Below are positions 12,501-20,310 of a stretch of 64,000 nt of DNA, one piece after another (position 1 is the first letter of the stretch; each line of letters begins with the position of its first letter). A model generated the notes under the pieces. That model saw only the letters and a program-made list of their open reading frames with translations. It made no database searches and had not been told where the DNA came from. The translations under genes were made by a program, and so were the position numbers. Origin of the DNA: Effrenium voratum (taxonomy: Eukaryota; Sar; Dinophyceae; Suessiales; Symbiodiniaceae); NCBI GenBank assembly GCA_963377175.1, contig CAUJNA010000573.1, positions 32,501 through 96,500 on the forward strand. The letters are read 5' to 3'.

Positions 12501-13511
12501 TAACTCAAGCCGGATAGATATCTAGAGCCAAGGAAGACCGAACTGAAAAACAGACACGACCTGGTTTGCGCCAAGGCACACGGGTCGCAGAACTCCAAGA
12601 GCAGGCGCACCTGGCAACCCAAAACTATTTGGCAAAATCTCTGTCCTAACGGCTGAGTTGGTGCTGAGGCGCCGCATCCAAGTGACCGCCAGATGCGGCG
12701 TTGTGCAGCGGCGTCTGCCCAGAGCTGTCTGCGACACAATCTACGCCTACCAGTCAGAATGACAGGCGAATCAGGCAAGCCCCTAGCCTTCGCAACAATT
12801 TACATACCAGCAAAGCCGGCAGACCGAGTGGTTGCAAGTTTCAAAACAAGAAACTCGCGTTAGGGGTTTCTGCCTTTCTGTCTGTGGAGCTACCTGCGAA
12901 CAATCTGTTTGCTAGTTTGTCTTTGTCAAGCCAGCACTGAAGCTACCTGTCTGTCCACCTACCCGTCTGTCAATCTTCCATCTTCAAGCTGCTATGTCAG
13001 TCTGTTGAGCTATCTCTGTTCAGCTACCTGAGTTACCTGTTTGTTGGGCGACCCACCTGTCGCTATCTGTCCTCCTAAGCCGACCTGTCCGTCCAGCTGT
13101 CTGGCTGTTGCCTTTCAAGCCATTGGCCCCCCCACGTGAACCATTCGAGGTCTCCGAGCTATTCTTGTGTCGGGCTCTTGGCGACGCCCAGATGACCTAC
13201 GCTTCTGGCCAATTTAGCTATCTGCGACTACCTCGCCATCCCTGCTTTGCGCGGCGCGCAAACGGTCCGAGAAATAGGTGCCAAAAGTAGCCGAGAAAGT
13301 AGTTCTCGGGATTTGCCCCGGCAGGCTACACGTTTTTGCCGTTTGCTCTCAGGCTGGTGGGTGAAGCGTTTCCATTTTAAGGTCGTCAGCCTACGCTGCA
13401 ACACAAAGCCCAAATCTATCATCTCAGGAGGAGCATGCCGCCCTGCCTTTGCTCAGCAGCAGCTCCACCACCTCAGCGTGGCCACGCGTGGCGGCCTCCT
13501 GCATGGCAGTC
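52..13511 (-). CDS. Ankyrin-repeat protein gene A (multi-exon, 5' end not found)
   Basis: Ten minus-strand exons join without a stop or phase conflict. In order of transcription they are 13447-13511, 12673-12746, 12561-12610, 12336-12399, 12050-12143, 11804-11853, 11016-11117, 9561-9678, 407-532 and 52-182. Together they encode about 290 residues of consecutive ankyrin repeats, with TPLHNAASGGH, SPLHWAAMQGH, PLHWAARGKH, SPLHIAARVGD, SALHWAAANGH, SPLHDAAWGGH and TALHAAALL as the repeat cores. Ankyrin repeats are protein-binding solenoids, so a catalytic role cannot be inferred. Donors are four GC, four GT and one GA. Acceptors are AG|G except one AG|A. The TGA stop is at 52-54. Introns range from 62 nt to 9,028 nt. 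The first found exon starts in phase 2, so at least one upstream exon is missing; the ankyrin exon near 16.8 kb is a candidate. The absence of lesions across ten exons argues for a living gene. Confidence 0.85.
407..532 (-). CDS. Ankyrin gene A, penultimate exon
   Basis: The 126-nt exon (phase 1 to phase 1) encodes GAQPSADVSGASPLHDAAWG, GHTGAVKALLHGGLA and VDAVDAK. Acceptor TCAG|GCGCGC; donor AAAG|GCGCGC. The junction with the exon 9 kb upstream gives LLRRGAQPSADVSG, an ideal ankyrin loop. Confidence 0.85.
690..960. repeat. Degenerate pyrimidine-rich short-period array
   Basis: Runs of variants of TTTCCCTTCATTT recur roughly every 11-12 nt on the plus strand, without exact copies. It has the same unit as the larger array at 7590-8265, which lies in the same intron. 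Confidence 0.7.
1144..2110 (-). pseudogene. Decayed DUF3987-like ATPase coding region
   Basis: Three overlapping minus-strand frames carry successive pieces. Around 2070-1960 the sequence reads KPNLMLMTLFPRNDESRSEL, with the Walker A position apparently degraded. At 1874-1635 it includes FSTARMAGLRSKAKF and IDEFLDKFFEPNTQ. At 1551-1144 it includes RLLTRNSARIICINEADAFL, a Walker-B-like segment. The order and motifs resemble DUF3987-type helicase/primase-like proteins, which are often linked to mobile elements; this family call is from recollection. No single frame spans the region, so it is broken by frameshifts. It lies inside the long intron of ankyrin gene A on the same strand. Confidence 0.4.
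2491..2781 (-). pseudogene. copia A, RNase H C-terminal fragment
   Basis: It reads STTVGTYEALWFLSVSRSLW and AHIKTDASHLVKTAST, then a later KDCLADS. This matches the end of copia RNase H, where a TxxAE-like segment, a DAxxLV segment and a CLAD motif occur in that order. It ends the copia A coding sequence. Confidence 0.6.
2985..3780 (-). pseudogene. copia A, reverse transcriptase fragments
   Basis: Three frames carry consecutive pieces of a copia-type reverse transcriptase. They are KSWLDNEVFELVDTRKIKVK and ARWVLKIF (about 3720-3530), GALSLHVDDLLMVGGGAFEK (about 3300-3230; HVDD in place of the usual YVDD catalytic box), and HDFHFVGQHIQWKNDEKRGW with IPLTPQMHTAYRR (about 3160-3000), followed by GRINWIQSRTQFHN. 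Multiple frameshifts and stops make it non-functional. Confidence 0.8.
4507..4890 (-). pseudogene. copia A, unassigned polyprotein stretch
   Basis: A 127-codon minus-strand frame contains LPSEVQLIFKKCRNFTAQQN and VSISLWEETQVQSEAEPLSV, with protein-like composition. A further coding-like stretch in another frame lies at about 5080-4900 (TFKRRHMLMEISARC). The position between gag and reverse transcriptase fits the protease/integrase portion of a copia element, but no catalytic motifs were recognised. Confidence 0.35.
6871..7134 (-). pseudogene. copia A, gag-like N-terminal region
   Basis: It reads HRDAFPLNENLIAQFFIVQS ELSDQQGKLI, then near the end TNVFGFWVEDED. The pattern FPLNEN..A.FFI..SEL..Q followed by FW.EDE is shared with the plus-strand fragment at 59.8 kb (FPLSDNTIATFFIILCELTE) and, from recollection, is common in dinoflagellate copia polyproteins. 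Upstream, 7320-7200 reads QFLQSLETRIAKFESRLKAA in another frame, so the N-terminus is frameshifted. Confidence 0.65.
7590..8265. repeat. Degenerate pyrimidine-rich short-period array
   Basis: About 670 nt of variants of CCCTTTCATTT and CCCTTCATCTC with a period of roughly 11-13 nt lie on the plus strand. The strong strand bias (C+T) opens long serine/phenylalanine-rich frames that are not genes. Confidence 0.75.
8460..8825. repeat. GTGAGT/GTGGGT-type simple repeats
   Basis: Stretches of GTGAGT, GTGGGT, (GT)n near 8597-8612, (GA)n near 8622-8638 and (GTGA)n near 8765-8820 form a purine/T-rich low-complexity tract within the ankyrin gene A intron. Confidence 0.85.
8864..9540. repeat. GAAA/GACA microsatellite, about 680 nt
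   Basis: There is a near-continuous tract of tetranucleotides GAAA, GACA and GGAA. GACAGAAA mixtures lie in the middle, and a pure (GAAA)n run of about 110 nt at the 9435-9539 end abuts ankyrin exon sequence. The strand is almost free of pyrimidines other than C. Six frames are open through it, so long KERKKERK or FLSFFLSF frames are artefacts. Confidence 0.95.
9561..9678 (-). CDS. Ankyrin gene A, exon upstream of the 9-kb intron
   Basis: The 118-nt exon encodes DILCDSGAGLDAADFTGGSA, LHWAAANGHDELVADLL and RRG. Acceptor TCAG|GACATT; donor CGAG|GTGCGT. Open frames that continue from it into the adjacent GAAA/GACA repeat are read-through into the intron. Confidence 0.85.
9679..11015 (-). other. 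Intron of ankyrin gene A, nothing further recognised
   Basis: It is defined by the joined exons at 11016 and 9678. Several open minus-strand stretches (for example 9870-10160) have no ankyrin or other recognisable motif. A short poly-G run lies near 9752. Confidence 0.5.
11016..11117 (-). CDS. Ankyrin gene A, exon
   Basis: The 102-nt exon (34 codons, phase 0 at both ends) encodes AEVLTKRKVPATAAGEDGTS then PLHIAARVGDRKSA. Acceptor CAAG|GCGGAA; donor TGCG|GTGACT. Joining to DILCDSGAGLDAAD gives a canonical repeat. Confidence 0.8.
11134..11175. repeat. Short direct repeat, two copies
   Basis: GTCTTGGACACAAGA occurs twice within 40 nt (about 11133-11147 and 11157-11171). It lies in the intron just upstream (in transcription) of the ankyrin exon at 11117. 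Confidence 0.8.
11804..11853 (-). CDS. Ankyrin gene A, small exon
   Basis: The 50-nt exon encodes GVVQALVQMRADVGSTE once joined, completing the repeat PLHWAARGKHAG. Acceptor CGAG|GTGTGG; donor CGAG|GTCGGG. Confidence 0.8.
12050..12143 (-). CDS. Ankyrin gene A, exon
   Basis: The 94-nt exon encodes ELVAARADVSAMSLGSLPGQ followed by PLHWAARGKHA. Acceptor GCAG|GAGCTG; donor GCAG|GCAGGA, a GC donor. Confidence 0.85.
12336..12399 (-). CDS. Ankyrin gene A, exon with a GA donor
   Basis: The 64-nt exon encodes RDKQDASPLHWAAMQGHRAV plus AK. The acceptor is CAAG|AGATAA. The only donor that restores the repeat with the next exon (HRAVAK joined to ELVAARADVS) is CAAG|GACCGC, a GA donor. The alternative acceptor CCAG|GCGCAAG at 12406 would break phase with the preceding exon. 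Confidence 0.75.
12561..12610 (-). CDS. Ankyrin gene A, small exon
   Basis: The 50-nt exon encodes VRLLLEFCDPCALAQT, the second helix and loop of the repeat begun in the preceding exon. Acceptor CCAG|GTGCGC; donor CCAG|GTCGTG. It ends in phase 2, matching the AG|A acceptor at 12399. Confidence 0.75.
12673..12746 (-). CDS. Ankyrin gene A, exon
   Basis: The 74-nt exon encodes GVDCVADSSGQTPLHNAASG followed by GHLDA. Acceptor GTAG|GCGTAG; donor TGCG|GCGCCT (GC). It is followed by a very short 62-nt intron. Confidence 0.85.
12920..13110. repeat. Degenerate AGCTACCTGTCTGTC-type array
   Basis: Variants of CTACCTGTCTGTC recur with a period of roughly 13-15 nt inside the intron between ankyrin exons 12746 and 13447. 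Confidence 0.6.
13447..13511 (-). CDS. Ankyrin gene A, exon (most 5' one in the joined set)
   Basis: The 65-nt exon reads TAMQEAATRGHAEVVELLLS plus KG. Acceptor TTGCAG|G; donor AAAG|GCAGGG (GC). It joins in phase 1 to the exon at 12746, giving LLLSKGVDCVAD, a normal inter-repeat loop. Confidence 0.85.
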
Positions 13512-13699
13512 CTGCAAGAGCCGCGCCTGTGATTGCCCCTTATGTATTTTTGCGCTATGTTTTTCGGGTTGGGGTGAGCTCTCCATGCGCAATGCTGCTG
13601 GCCTGGCATCTGGCGACTGCGCCAACCTGAGTAAACCATCTACCACACAACCTTGATACATTGCCAGAAGGCCAACAGCGACAAGTCACAGCTTATAGC

Positions 13700-14038
13700 T
13701 CAGAGACCAAAGCAAAAACCAACAAAATAGACCACGGAACCCAAACAATTTAAAGCCAGACCTTGTGAAATGCAGCTTTCAGCAGCGTGCCACCCCGTGA
13801 AAGGCCCAATTGAATGTGATCCCTGGGGGTGGCTGACCACAACTTGATCGAAATCTTGGAAGAGTTCATCGACTACCGCTGTAGGAACATCACTGATGAA
13901 GATCGTGAAATCTTGGCGCTCGTAATCCTTGAAGGCTTCGTCTACTTCTGCTCTGACTGGCCTCACCGATCTGCTCGCATGGTTCGTGGCACGCGGTTGC
14001 GGTTTGGCGGCCTCAGGGTATCGACTTGCTTGGGGCAC
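13700..14038 (-). other. Open coding-like stretch, unidentified
   Basis: A 112-codon minus-strand frame includes VRPVRAEVDEAFKDYERQDF and TAVVDELFQDFDQVVVS, which has acidic, helical, protein-like composition. No family is recognised. It lies between ankyrin exons and could be an unassigned exon of gene A, a separate gene or an element fragment. Confidence 0.25.
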
Positions 14039-14842
14039 GAGGTTGCCTACGTTCGAGCATGTCGGGGTGCGAGGTCGGCTGGCAACTCCTCGCGTTCCAA
14101 GGTGGTTCGGGCTTGAGGTCCTGGTCGATTAGGTCGAGGTTGGGAGGCACTGCCTTGAGATTGCGCAGCAACCGCCTTGAGGCCAGACTTCGGCCGCCCT
14201 TTGCGCTATTCTCAGCTGGGAAGCTTCTGCCCTTTTCGCTTCTTCGTTCAAAGCAAACGGGCAGACACTCGAACTCCTCATTTTGCATCTACCGTTCAAA
14301 CAACACGCCGCTGCCAGCGTCACCTTCCACACCGTCAGATATTTGCCCTTTCGTCTTCTTTGCTCCTTCCCCGTTGTGTTTTCTCAGGACGGCGCCAGTG
14401 CCTGCGCCCTGGCAAACACTGTGGTGGAGTTGCGGGCCGGCGTTTTAACAAGCGGGCGCGCAGACACTTTGCAGCGCTGGCGCTTCTCGCTGGCATAGAC
14501 TGCGAACACAGGTTCTCAGCTATTTATTTGGCTTGCAACTCCGCCTGAACGGCTGAGCTGGTCAAGGACGCAAGCTTCAGTTTGCCAAGCGCTGAAATCA
14601 GCATTCTTGCGAGCGATGCAATATCTTGCGACTGGGAAATGCCCCCCTCCCGGAGTTCCTAAGTCTGTGTCCCAGCTGCAGCACCCGTGCGCAAGTTTTC
14701 AATTTACACCTTTCGCCTCTGATGGGTGGTCAGGGCCTGCGCAACCTGAGTTGCAGGCATTCCAGGCACAATCTGGCTTCTGACGGCGAAGGGCCCGAGA
14801 CTGCAGGCAGAACAGACAGAACAGTGAGAGAGACCCAGGCAT

Positions 14843-15137
14843 TCACTGCCACAACCTCACTGTGGCATTGCAGACTCCGACATTTGGATCTGCTGGGGTT
14901 TGTATTTCGGGAGTGGCCTGCCGTTTTCGTAGGGGTGAAGAAACAAGTGGCCGGGCCAACTCGCCAAAGCCATCGCAGAATGCGGTGAGAAATGTCATTG
15001 ACAAACGCCGCTTGTTGAGGCGCACTTGCCATTGCCAGCGACTGCCCCCTGGTCTGCGTACAAATTTCAAAGCGCAAGCGGGCCAAAAACAACTGCTCCA
15101 AGCTGGACAGCGCTCCTTTTAGGTCGGCTATGTCCAT
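14843..15137 (-). other. Open coding-like stretch beginning MDIADLKGALSSLEQLF
   Basis: The frame has an ATG at 15137 and reads MDIADLKGALSSLEQLFLAR, then SAPQQAAFVNDISHRILRW, with amphipathic heptad spacing. No family is recognised. It may be an exon on the same strand as ankyrin gene A. A degenerate 45-nt direct repeat (about 15207-15251 and 15254-15299) lies just upstream. Confidence 0.25.
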
Positions 15138-15500
15138 GAGGCGTCAATGTTACCATTCATGGGCATCTTGGTGTTCTGTGGGGGCTAGGTGCGAGAGGGT
15201 GGTCAAATAATCTGCGGACTTGGCATCAGGGTTGAATCGACAGCAACGCAGGCCAGATTATCCACGGACCTGACATCAGTTTTGACACAACAGCAACACT
15301 AAAGGATTTGGCCCGGCGCGCGCTCCGTGAGAAAGGTTCATCGGCAAGGCGGCCCTTCCTGATTGCACGCTGGCCTGTGTTTTCCACTTGACGAAGACCT
15401 TTGCGGGGAGAAGCTGCTTAAAGAAGTTGGCCGCACCAAGAAAATATCAACTTTGATCATCCGCGACGACAGGTACCCGTTGAATCAGAGCTTGGGATCT

Positions 15501-16416
15501 TCAATCAGGGCGCTCTTGAGTCGAACTGTTGGATGACGTGTCTCCTGAGCTGTAGAGGTAGGGTTGGCTGTTCTGTTGAAGTCGCCGGTCTTGATGTTGC
15601 ATTGAAACTTGCCAATAAGTGGAGGAATTCGTTACCCATTTCTGTCGCGACTGCTTGTGGCTTCCTGCCTGTGTTGGGCGCCCATCGTATGGCAACTGCG
15701 ACTGCTGGAAGACCTGATCTGTCGGCATGATTCTGATTCTACTGACTCCAATCATCACGATCTGATCTCCTTAGTTGAGTTGATTGCGCTCCCGACTGTG
15801 CGCTCAAAATCTCCATCTACCACTCCGAAATAGCACCTGGAAACGCCTGATGCTCTCTCGGTGCAACCGCTCTCTTGCCAAATTAAGGCACGCTTGGCAT
15901 CGGAATCTTGGGAACTGCTTGCAGCACGTTTCAGGGGTTCTGGTGTCACAAGGTTGCAAGATGTCCCATTTGGGCAACTTGGTCTCAACAAACTGCTTGT
16001 TTTATGCCCTGATTCAGCGCTGTTGCTTCCTTTCCCTTCTCCCAAAAACTGTTGAAGCACTCGAAGTCTTCGGACCCTTCTTCTGAGGTACATCAACGAC
16101 TGCGAGCGAAGAACCCACGCCAGACCTGGTGCATCATTGAGCCGCGCGGGCCTGCAGAGTCGACTTCACGGAAAACTTGCGGCTCGTTCTGGCGGAAGGT
16201 TGGCACCAAGATCAAGGAGGCGTTCCATGCGCCATGGCTGGGTCGCAGCGACGCTGACCCGACTTCCGCTTCCAGACCTTTCAACAACTTCGCCGGCGCT
16301 GATTTCAAGTGGGGGCTGAGCACCGGCTTAGGTTGGTGTAAGTTTCTGAAGCTACCATAAGTTCCAACCACGCTGCATCGCGCGCGAACGCATCCTGTCA
16401 GATAATTATCTTGCAT
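15501..16416 (-). other. Three open minus-strand stretches, unidentified
   Basis: Frames at 15501-15758, 15755-16096 and 16093-16416 are each 85-113 codons long and adjacent, in different frames. The last includes LLKGLEAEVGSASLRPS and NEPQVFREVDSAGPRGS. No domain is recognised. They may be remnants of one broken coding sequence. Confidence 0.2.
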
Positions 16417-16780
16417 CCTCGCGTATTCTGGTCGTAGACTAGACTATGACCGCCGTACCAACAACAGAGCGAAAGCAAACACACAGAACAAAGCGAAGGA
16501 CCAGCAAGTGCCTGGCGGTGCAAAGAAAACGAACCTCAAGACCGGACCGAGAAGCTCAGGTGATAGTCCCACAATGGCCAGAACTGCGAAACCGCCCTGT
16601 CGGCGCACTTACCCTCCCCGCAACCTTGGACGCCCCCATAGCCTGGCAATCTAGGCAAAGACCCCAGCAAAAGGCTGCCGCAAGAGTAGCGGTCGCAACC
16701 CAAAAAAAAGTCGCAGTTACAAACATCTGTGATTATGCCCTCTTCGGCCCTCACTACCGCGCCAAGAAGCTGCCCAACAC

Positions 16781-16855
16781 CCAGCATGTATCGCACAACT
16801 TCCGCGTGGCCCTGCGCCGCTGCTCCTGCCAGCGCCGGGCGGCAAAAGCTTGGGC
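16781..16855 (-). CDS. Ankyrin exon, probably part of gene A
   Basis: Beginning after the acceptor-like GCCCAG|GC, the frame reads CRPALAGAAAQGHAEVVRYM LG, a full ankyrin helix pair. A GT donor fits after 16781 (CTGG|GTGTTG, phase 1). Phase does not match the exon at 13511, so at least one exon between them is unidentified. An alternative overlapping frame (16754-16987, with MLDAHVDKFKVTSGITPK) also looks coding but cannot be combined with this one. Confidence 0.55.
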
Positions 16856-17299
16856 CTGGGCGTCGGCAGGTCCGTAGACAAGAAATCTGAACTGTTTTTT
16901 GGCAACACGCTTGCTGGACTTGGGGGTGATGCCACTGGTAACCTTGAACTTGTCAACATGCGCGTCCAGCATGTCTTTCACAAACATTCGCTCTCAAAAC
17001 GCTTCGGCTTGCCTGATTGCGCTTTGCAAGACGAGCGCCTTGCTGCAAAAGCTAACAACTCCTACATAGTGCTTGCAGTTGGTGTTTAACGAGCTTGCGT
17101 AGTTTGCCACGAGTCCCAAACTCAAACGCTCATTTTGCGAAAACGAGCCCCCAAACCCGACATAATTTTCAGCCCCTAGCTGCCACTGAAACGCTCCTCA
17201 TGTCAACCATTGGCAGGGGCCTTTCTGTCTAGTCGGCAGTTGGGCGACTGGTGTGTCTGCTGGCTGCACCTGTCTCTGAAAAGATTTGTGGCAGGATGC

Positions 17300-17470
17300 T
17301 GCAGACATAAGAGAAAATAGATAGTCTAAATACCGGACACTTATATAGTCAGAACTTCGTATTCTACTAGGCAACAAAAAGCCACAAACAAATAAGCACA
17401 AAAAAAGAAAGGGAAAAGAATACAAAGATACAGCTTTAAAAATAAGCTCAAATGATATCCCCAACAGCAT
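17300..17470. other. A-rich stretch (on the plus strand)
   Basis: This AT-rich segment includes TACCGGACACTTATATAG and A-rich runs. It resembles in composition, and in a CGGGACACT-like word, the A-rich segment at 25750-26070. Both lie on the outer side of a 125-bp-unit array. No gene is visible. Confidence 0.3.
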
Positions 17471-17839
17471 GCCGTGCTCTGTCTTGTGCTCGCACCACCC
17501 CGCAACCCTCGCAGAACCTTGTGAAACCCTGGTGGAACCCTCGTGGAATCTTACCTCAGAGAAGAAATAAAACAAAACTAACAAGTAAAAAGGAGCCAAC
17601 ATGATGTACAAAGCTTGCAAAGAGCCTGCCCTTCAGCAGAAGAACCGCCGCAGCCGGGTGAATCAATAGTTGCGGCTTTCGAGCTGGAGCCGCGGAAGTG
17701 GCAAGCACTTTTCTCTCGTCGCAGACTGGCGAGGGCCTGCGACACATAGCACAAGACAGCACCTGGTGCAATAAAATACGCGTCTGAGCAGCTTGAGTTT
17801 AGGCTGATGGTTCCAGTTTCATGCAATTTCCATTGCTAC

Positions 17840-18110
17840 ATTTGGGTTGCTGGTTTGGAGGGGCCGTTGTTGGTAGTTTGCGCAGGGCCGCTTCTCCATT
17901 GAGTTTGGGTTGCTGGTTTGGAGCGGCCGCTTGTTTCATGTGGTTCGGGTTGTGTGGAGGGGCCGCGGAGGGAGCCGGTTGCTGTTTTGATTGGTTGTGT
18001 GGGGGGGCCGCTTCTTTCCATTGGTTTAGGAGGTTGCTGGTTCGCTTTTCAATTTACTGTAGTTTGGGTCGGTGGTTTGTGTTGATCTCATTTGGGAATT
18101 TGTATTGGTG
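17840..18110. repeat. Degenerate tandem repeat, about 61-bp unit
   Basis: TTTGGGTTGCTGGTTTGGAG occurs at about 17844 and 17905, followed each time by G/C-rich GGGGCCG or CGGCCG. Further weaker units (GGGTTGTGTGGAGGGGCCG, TTGTGTGGGGGGGCCG) continue to about 18100. Confidence 0.75.
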
Positions 18111-18439
18111 AGTGCTGTGCCACTGTGTATGGTCTTACTTTCGGATTCCAATCATGCCCAGGCTGCGGCTGGTTCCGGGGGTGAGGAATTGGCTAATTAC
18201 ACTCGTGTATGCACAATCAATGTCATCAGATCTTTAAATTATAGGCAAGGAAGGAAAAACACCGGGCCCCTCAAATCCTAGTTCCTGATTTGGGGAGACC
18301 AACAATGTTCAAACTGTTAATATCGCAGGAGTGATGTTCCTTTTCTGGGGGGGGGGGGGAACCCCAAAGTTCAAAACCCCAGGTCCCAAAAGTGGACGTT
18401 TCTTTCTGCAAAGTGATGTTTCTATACATGGGGAATCAA

Positions 18440-18920
18440 ACAGCAGTTCCAAAGAATCAAGTGTGTGTCTTTTTGCCGCAAGTGGATTTGTCTGGGCCTG
18501 TCACTGGCCTGCTTGGTCGGGCTGCTGATTTTTGTGAAGTTGGATTTTTGTAGTAAAGCTTCTAGTTTGATTATTGTGTGTGGCTGCCATAATCTTTTGT
18601 TGCGCAGGTGGGTTTTTGTTCAGGGCCTGTCGCTGGCCTTGTTGGCCTGCTGCTCTTGACGAAGCTATACTTTTTTCGAACCGCTTCTGGTTTGCTCATT
18701 GTGTGTGGCTGCCTTTTTGTGCATTTCGTGATTTTCAGGGCCCGTCATTGGCCTGCAAGTAGGATTTCCATTTGGCTTTTAGATTGCTTGTTGTGTGTGC
18801 CTGCTTGGTCGGCTTTTGCTGTTTCTTAAGTTGGACTTTTTGTTTGTGGAGTTTTCGGGCTGCTGCCTTGATGATGTTGGATTTTCCATTCTTCTGGCTT
18901 GCGTGCTGGGTGTGGTGTGA
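18440..18920. repeat. Tandem array, about 120-125-bp unit, left part
   Basis: About 3.5 degenerate copies are present. Each has GGGCCTGTCACTGGCCTGCT, TTTTTGTGAAGTTGGATTTT, a CTTCTAGTTTG-like word and TTGTGTGTGGCTGCC. The last visible words (TTGGATTTTCCATTCTTCTG, then GCTGGGTGTGGTG) match a unit boundary found in the array at 24950-25700. Confidence 0.85.
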
Positions 18921-19244
18921 GGGATGAACACAGCCAAATAAACACAAGAGGCAGGAGGTCCTTTGCAGGCAACAAGCACTTTGTTGACAACGATGGCCAG
19001 TTCAGGTCTTCCGCCTCTGCTGGTCACCGATTTCACAAGGCAGTACTCATTCCTGTACATTGATCTCAAAAAATATAATAGTGACATGTAATGGGATGTC
19101 TGCCGCAGACTTGAAATTGCATCCGCTCAGCGCCGGTTCCAGTTGCGAGAGCTCTTCCATGGGCGCTGCCCCAGTAGAAATGGGTCCATTGCCAATCTTG
19201 CCACTGGCTGCCGGTTTCCCGGAGCTGAAGGATGGGTTTGCTCG

Positions 19245-20264
19245 TCACTCCGGTGTGCGATGAATGGGATTTCGCTCTCCATGTTTTACATCCTCTTGAG
19301 GTGGCACCAGCGTTAGCCGTGCAGCATACTTGGGCACGGCAACGATCCCCTTGATCATCTCCTTCGTCCGTTCGCAGCTGGGATGGTGCAACGGGGCCAC
19401 CTTCTCGATGAATTCGAGAGCCGAGGGCGTCAGGTCTCCCCGAGCAGCCGTGTACGCGTAGAAGGGGTTGTTGATAAGACGCTCGTGCAGGGTTCCGTAC
19501 TCCTTCTTCCTGAGCACGGCCTTTTTCGCGATGTCTTTCATGATTCCGAGCCCTCCCCCTGCGCTACGGTCGCCACGAGCATCTTTGTGCTGGGTGAGAA
19601 TCTGAGTCTCGATCTGCTCCATCACGAGCGGGATGCCGATGTTGTTGGCCATCTCTTGAAGTCGAACGACTCGGGCGTTTTTTCTGACACTGAAAACAGT
19701 GAATGGAGCCGACTGGTTTCGATCCATTGCGCCCTTTGCAGACTTCGTCCGGAACGTGCATGACCTCCGCAAAGCGCCAGTTGCTTCTACTTGTTGGGGT
19801 CCAAGTCCTGCCAGAGACCGCTCCGGCCACGGGTCTCCCCCGACCTGTTGCTGCACAGCGCGGGCCCAGTTCCGATAGCGTAGCGAGCCGTCTCGAATTC
19901 CAACGCCCCCTGTTCGTTTTTTCGACAAGTTCTCGTCGACAATATCACTGCATTTCACAGGCTCACCGATGCGGCGGGGACGCATCATGCATTCTTTGTC
20001 GACGGATTCCATGAACGCGACGAGTGCTGGTGGAAACTCTGGCAGCTCTTGATGTCCTCCTGAGACTTTTTGATTCGCTCTTGGTAAGTGCGGCGGAGGC
20101 TGACACATACATTCTGTTTGTCCAGATAAACCTTGCGCACTCGCGTAATAGGCGTAGGTGATAGCCTTGTTAGTGACCCAGTCCTCCGTGACGAGGGCCT
20201 CCCCGTCTCCGGGTGCGTAAAGGCGGCCGCCGAGGCGAACCAGCATCTGGACATCGATGGCCAT
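19245..20264 (-). CDS. 339-codon ORF, unidentified
   Basis: A long uninterrupted minus-strand frame starts MAIDVQMLVRLGGRLYAPGD. It contains WVTNKAITYAYYASAQGLSG, CSDIVDENLSKKRTGGVGIR, a basic segment FTVFSVRKNARVVRLQ and near the end FIEKVAPLHHPSCERTKEM. Composition is protein-like throughout. I do not recognise a family. In-frame upstream sequence has a stop, but another frame at 20510-20340 reads GNSPIGDAQDRVSYVQYAEF and FDIIYMGIFPGGMGDK, and appears to be the preceding part of the same protein. It may therefore be a truncated coding region belonging to the inserted element rather than a complete gene. Confidence 0.5.
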   Translation of the reverse strand: MAIDVQMLVRLGGRLYAPGDGEALVTEDWVTNKAITYAYYASAQGLSGQTECMCQPPPHLPRANQKVSGGHQELPEFPPALVAFMESVDKECMMRPRRIGEPVKCSDIVDENLSKKRTGGVGIRDGSLRYRNWARAVQQQVGGDPWPERSLAGLGPQQVEATGALRRSCTFRTKSAKGAMDRNQSAPFTVFSVRKNARVVRLQEMANNIGIPLVMEQIETQILTQHKDARGDRSAGGGLGIMKDIAKKAVLRKKEYGTLHERLINNPFYAYTAARGDLTPSALEFIEKVAPLHHPSCERTKEMIKGIVAVPKYAARLTLVPPQEDVKHGERNPIHRTPE

Positions 20265-20310
20265 GTTGATGGGGCGATCGGCACTTGCAAATTCTGCTTT
20301 GCGCCCAAAC

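Noticed and set aside
16754..16987. Coding-like frame with MLDAHVDKFKVTSGITPK
   Set aside because: It overlaps the ankyrin exon in another frame and no intron could fit between them, so it was not called as an exon.
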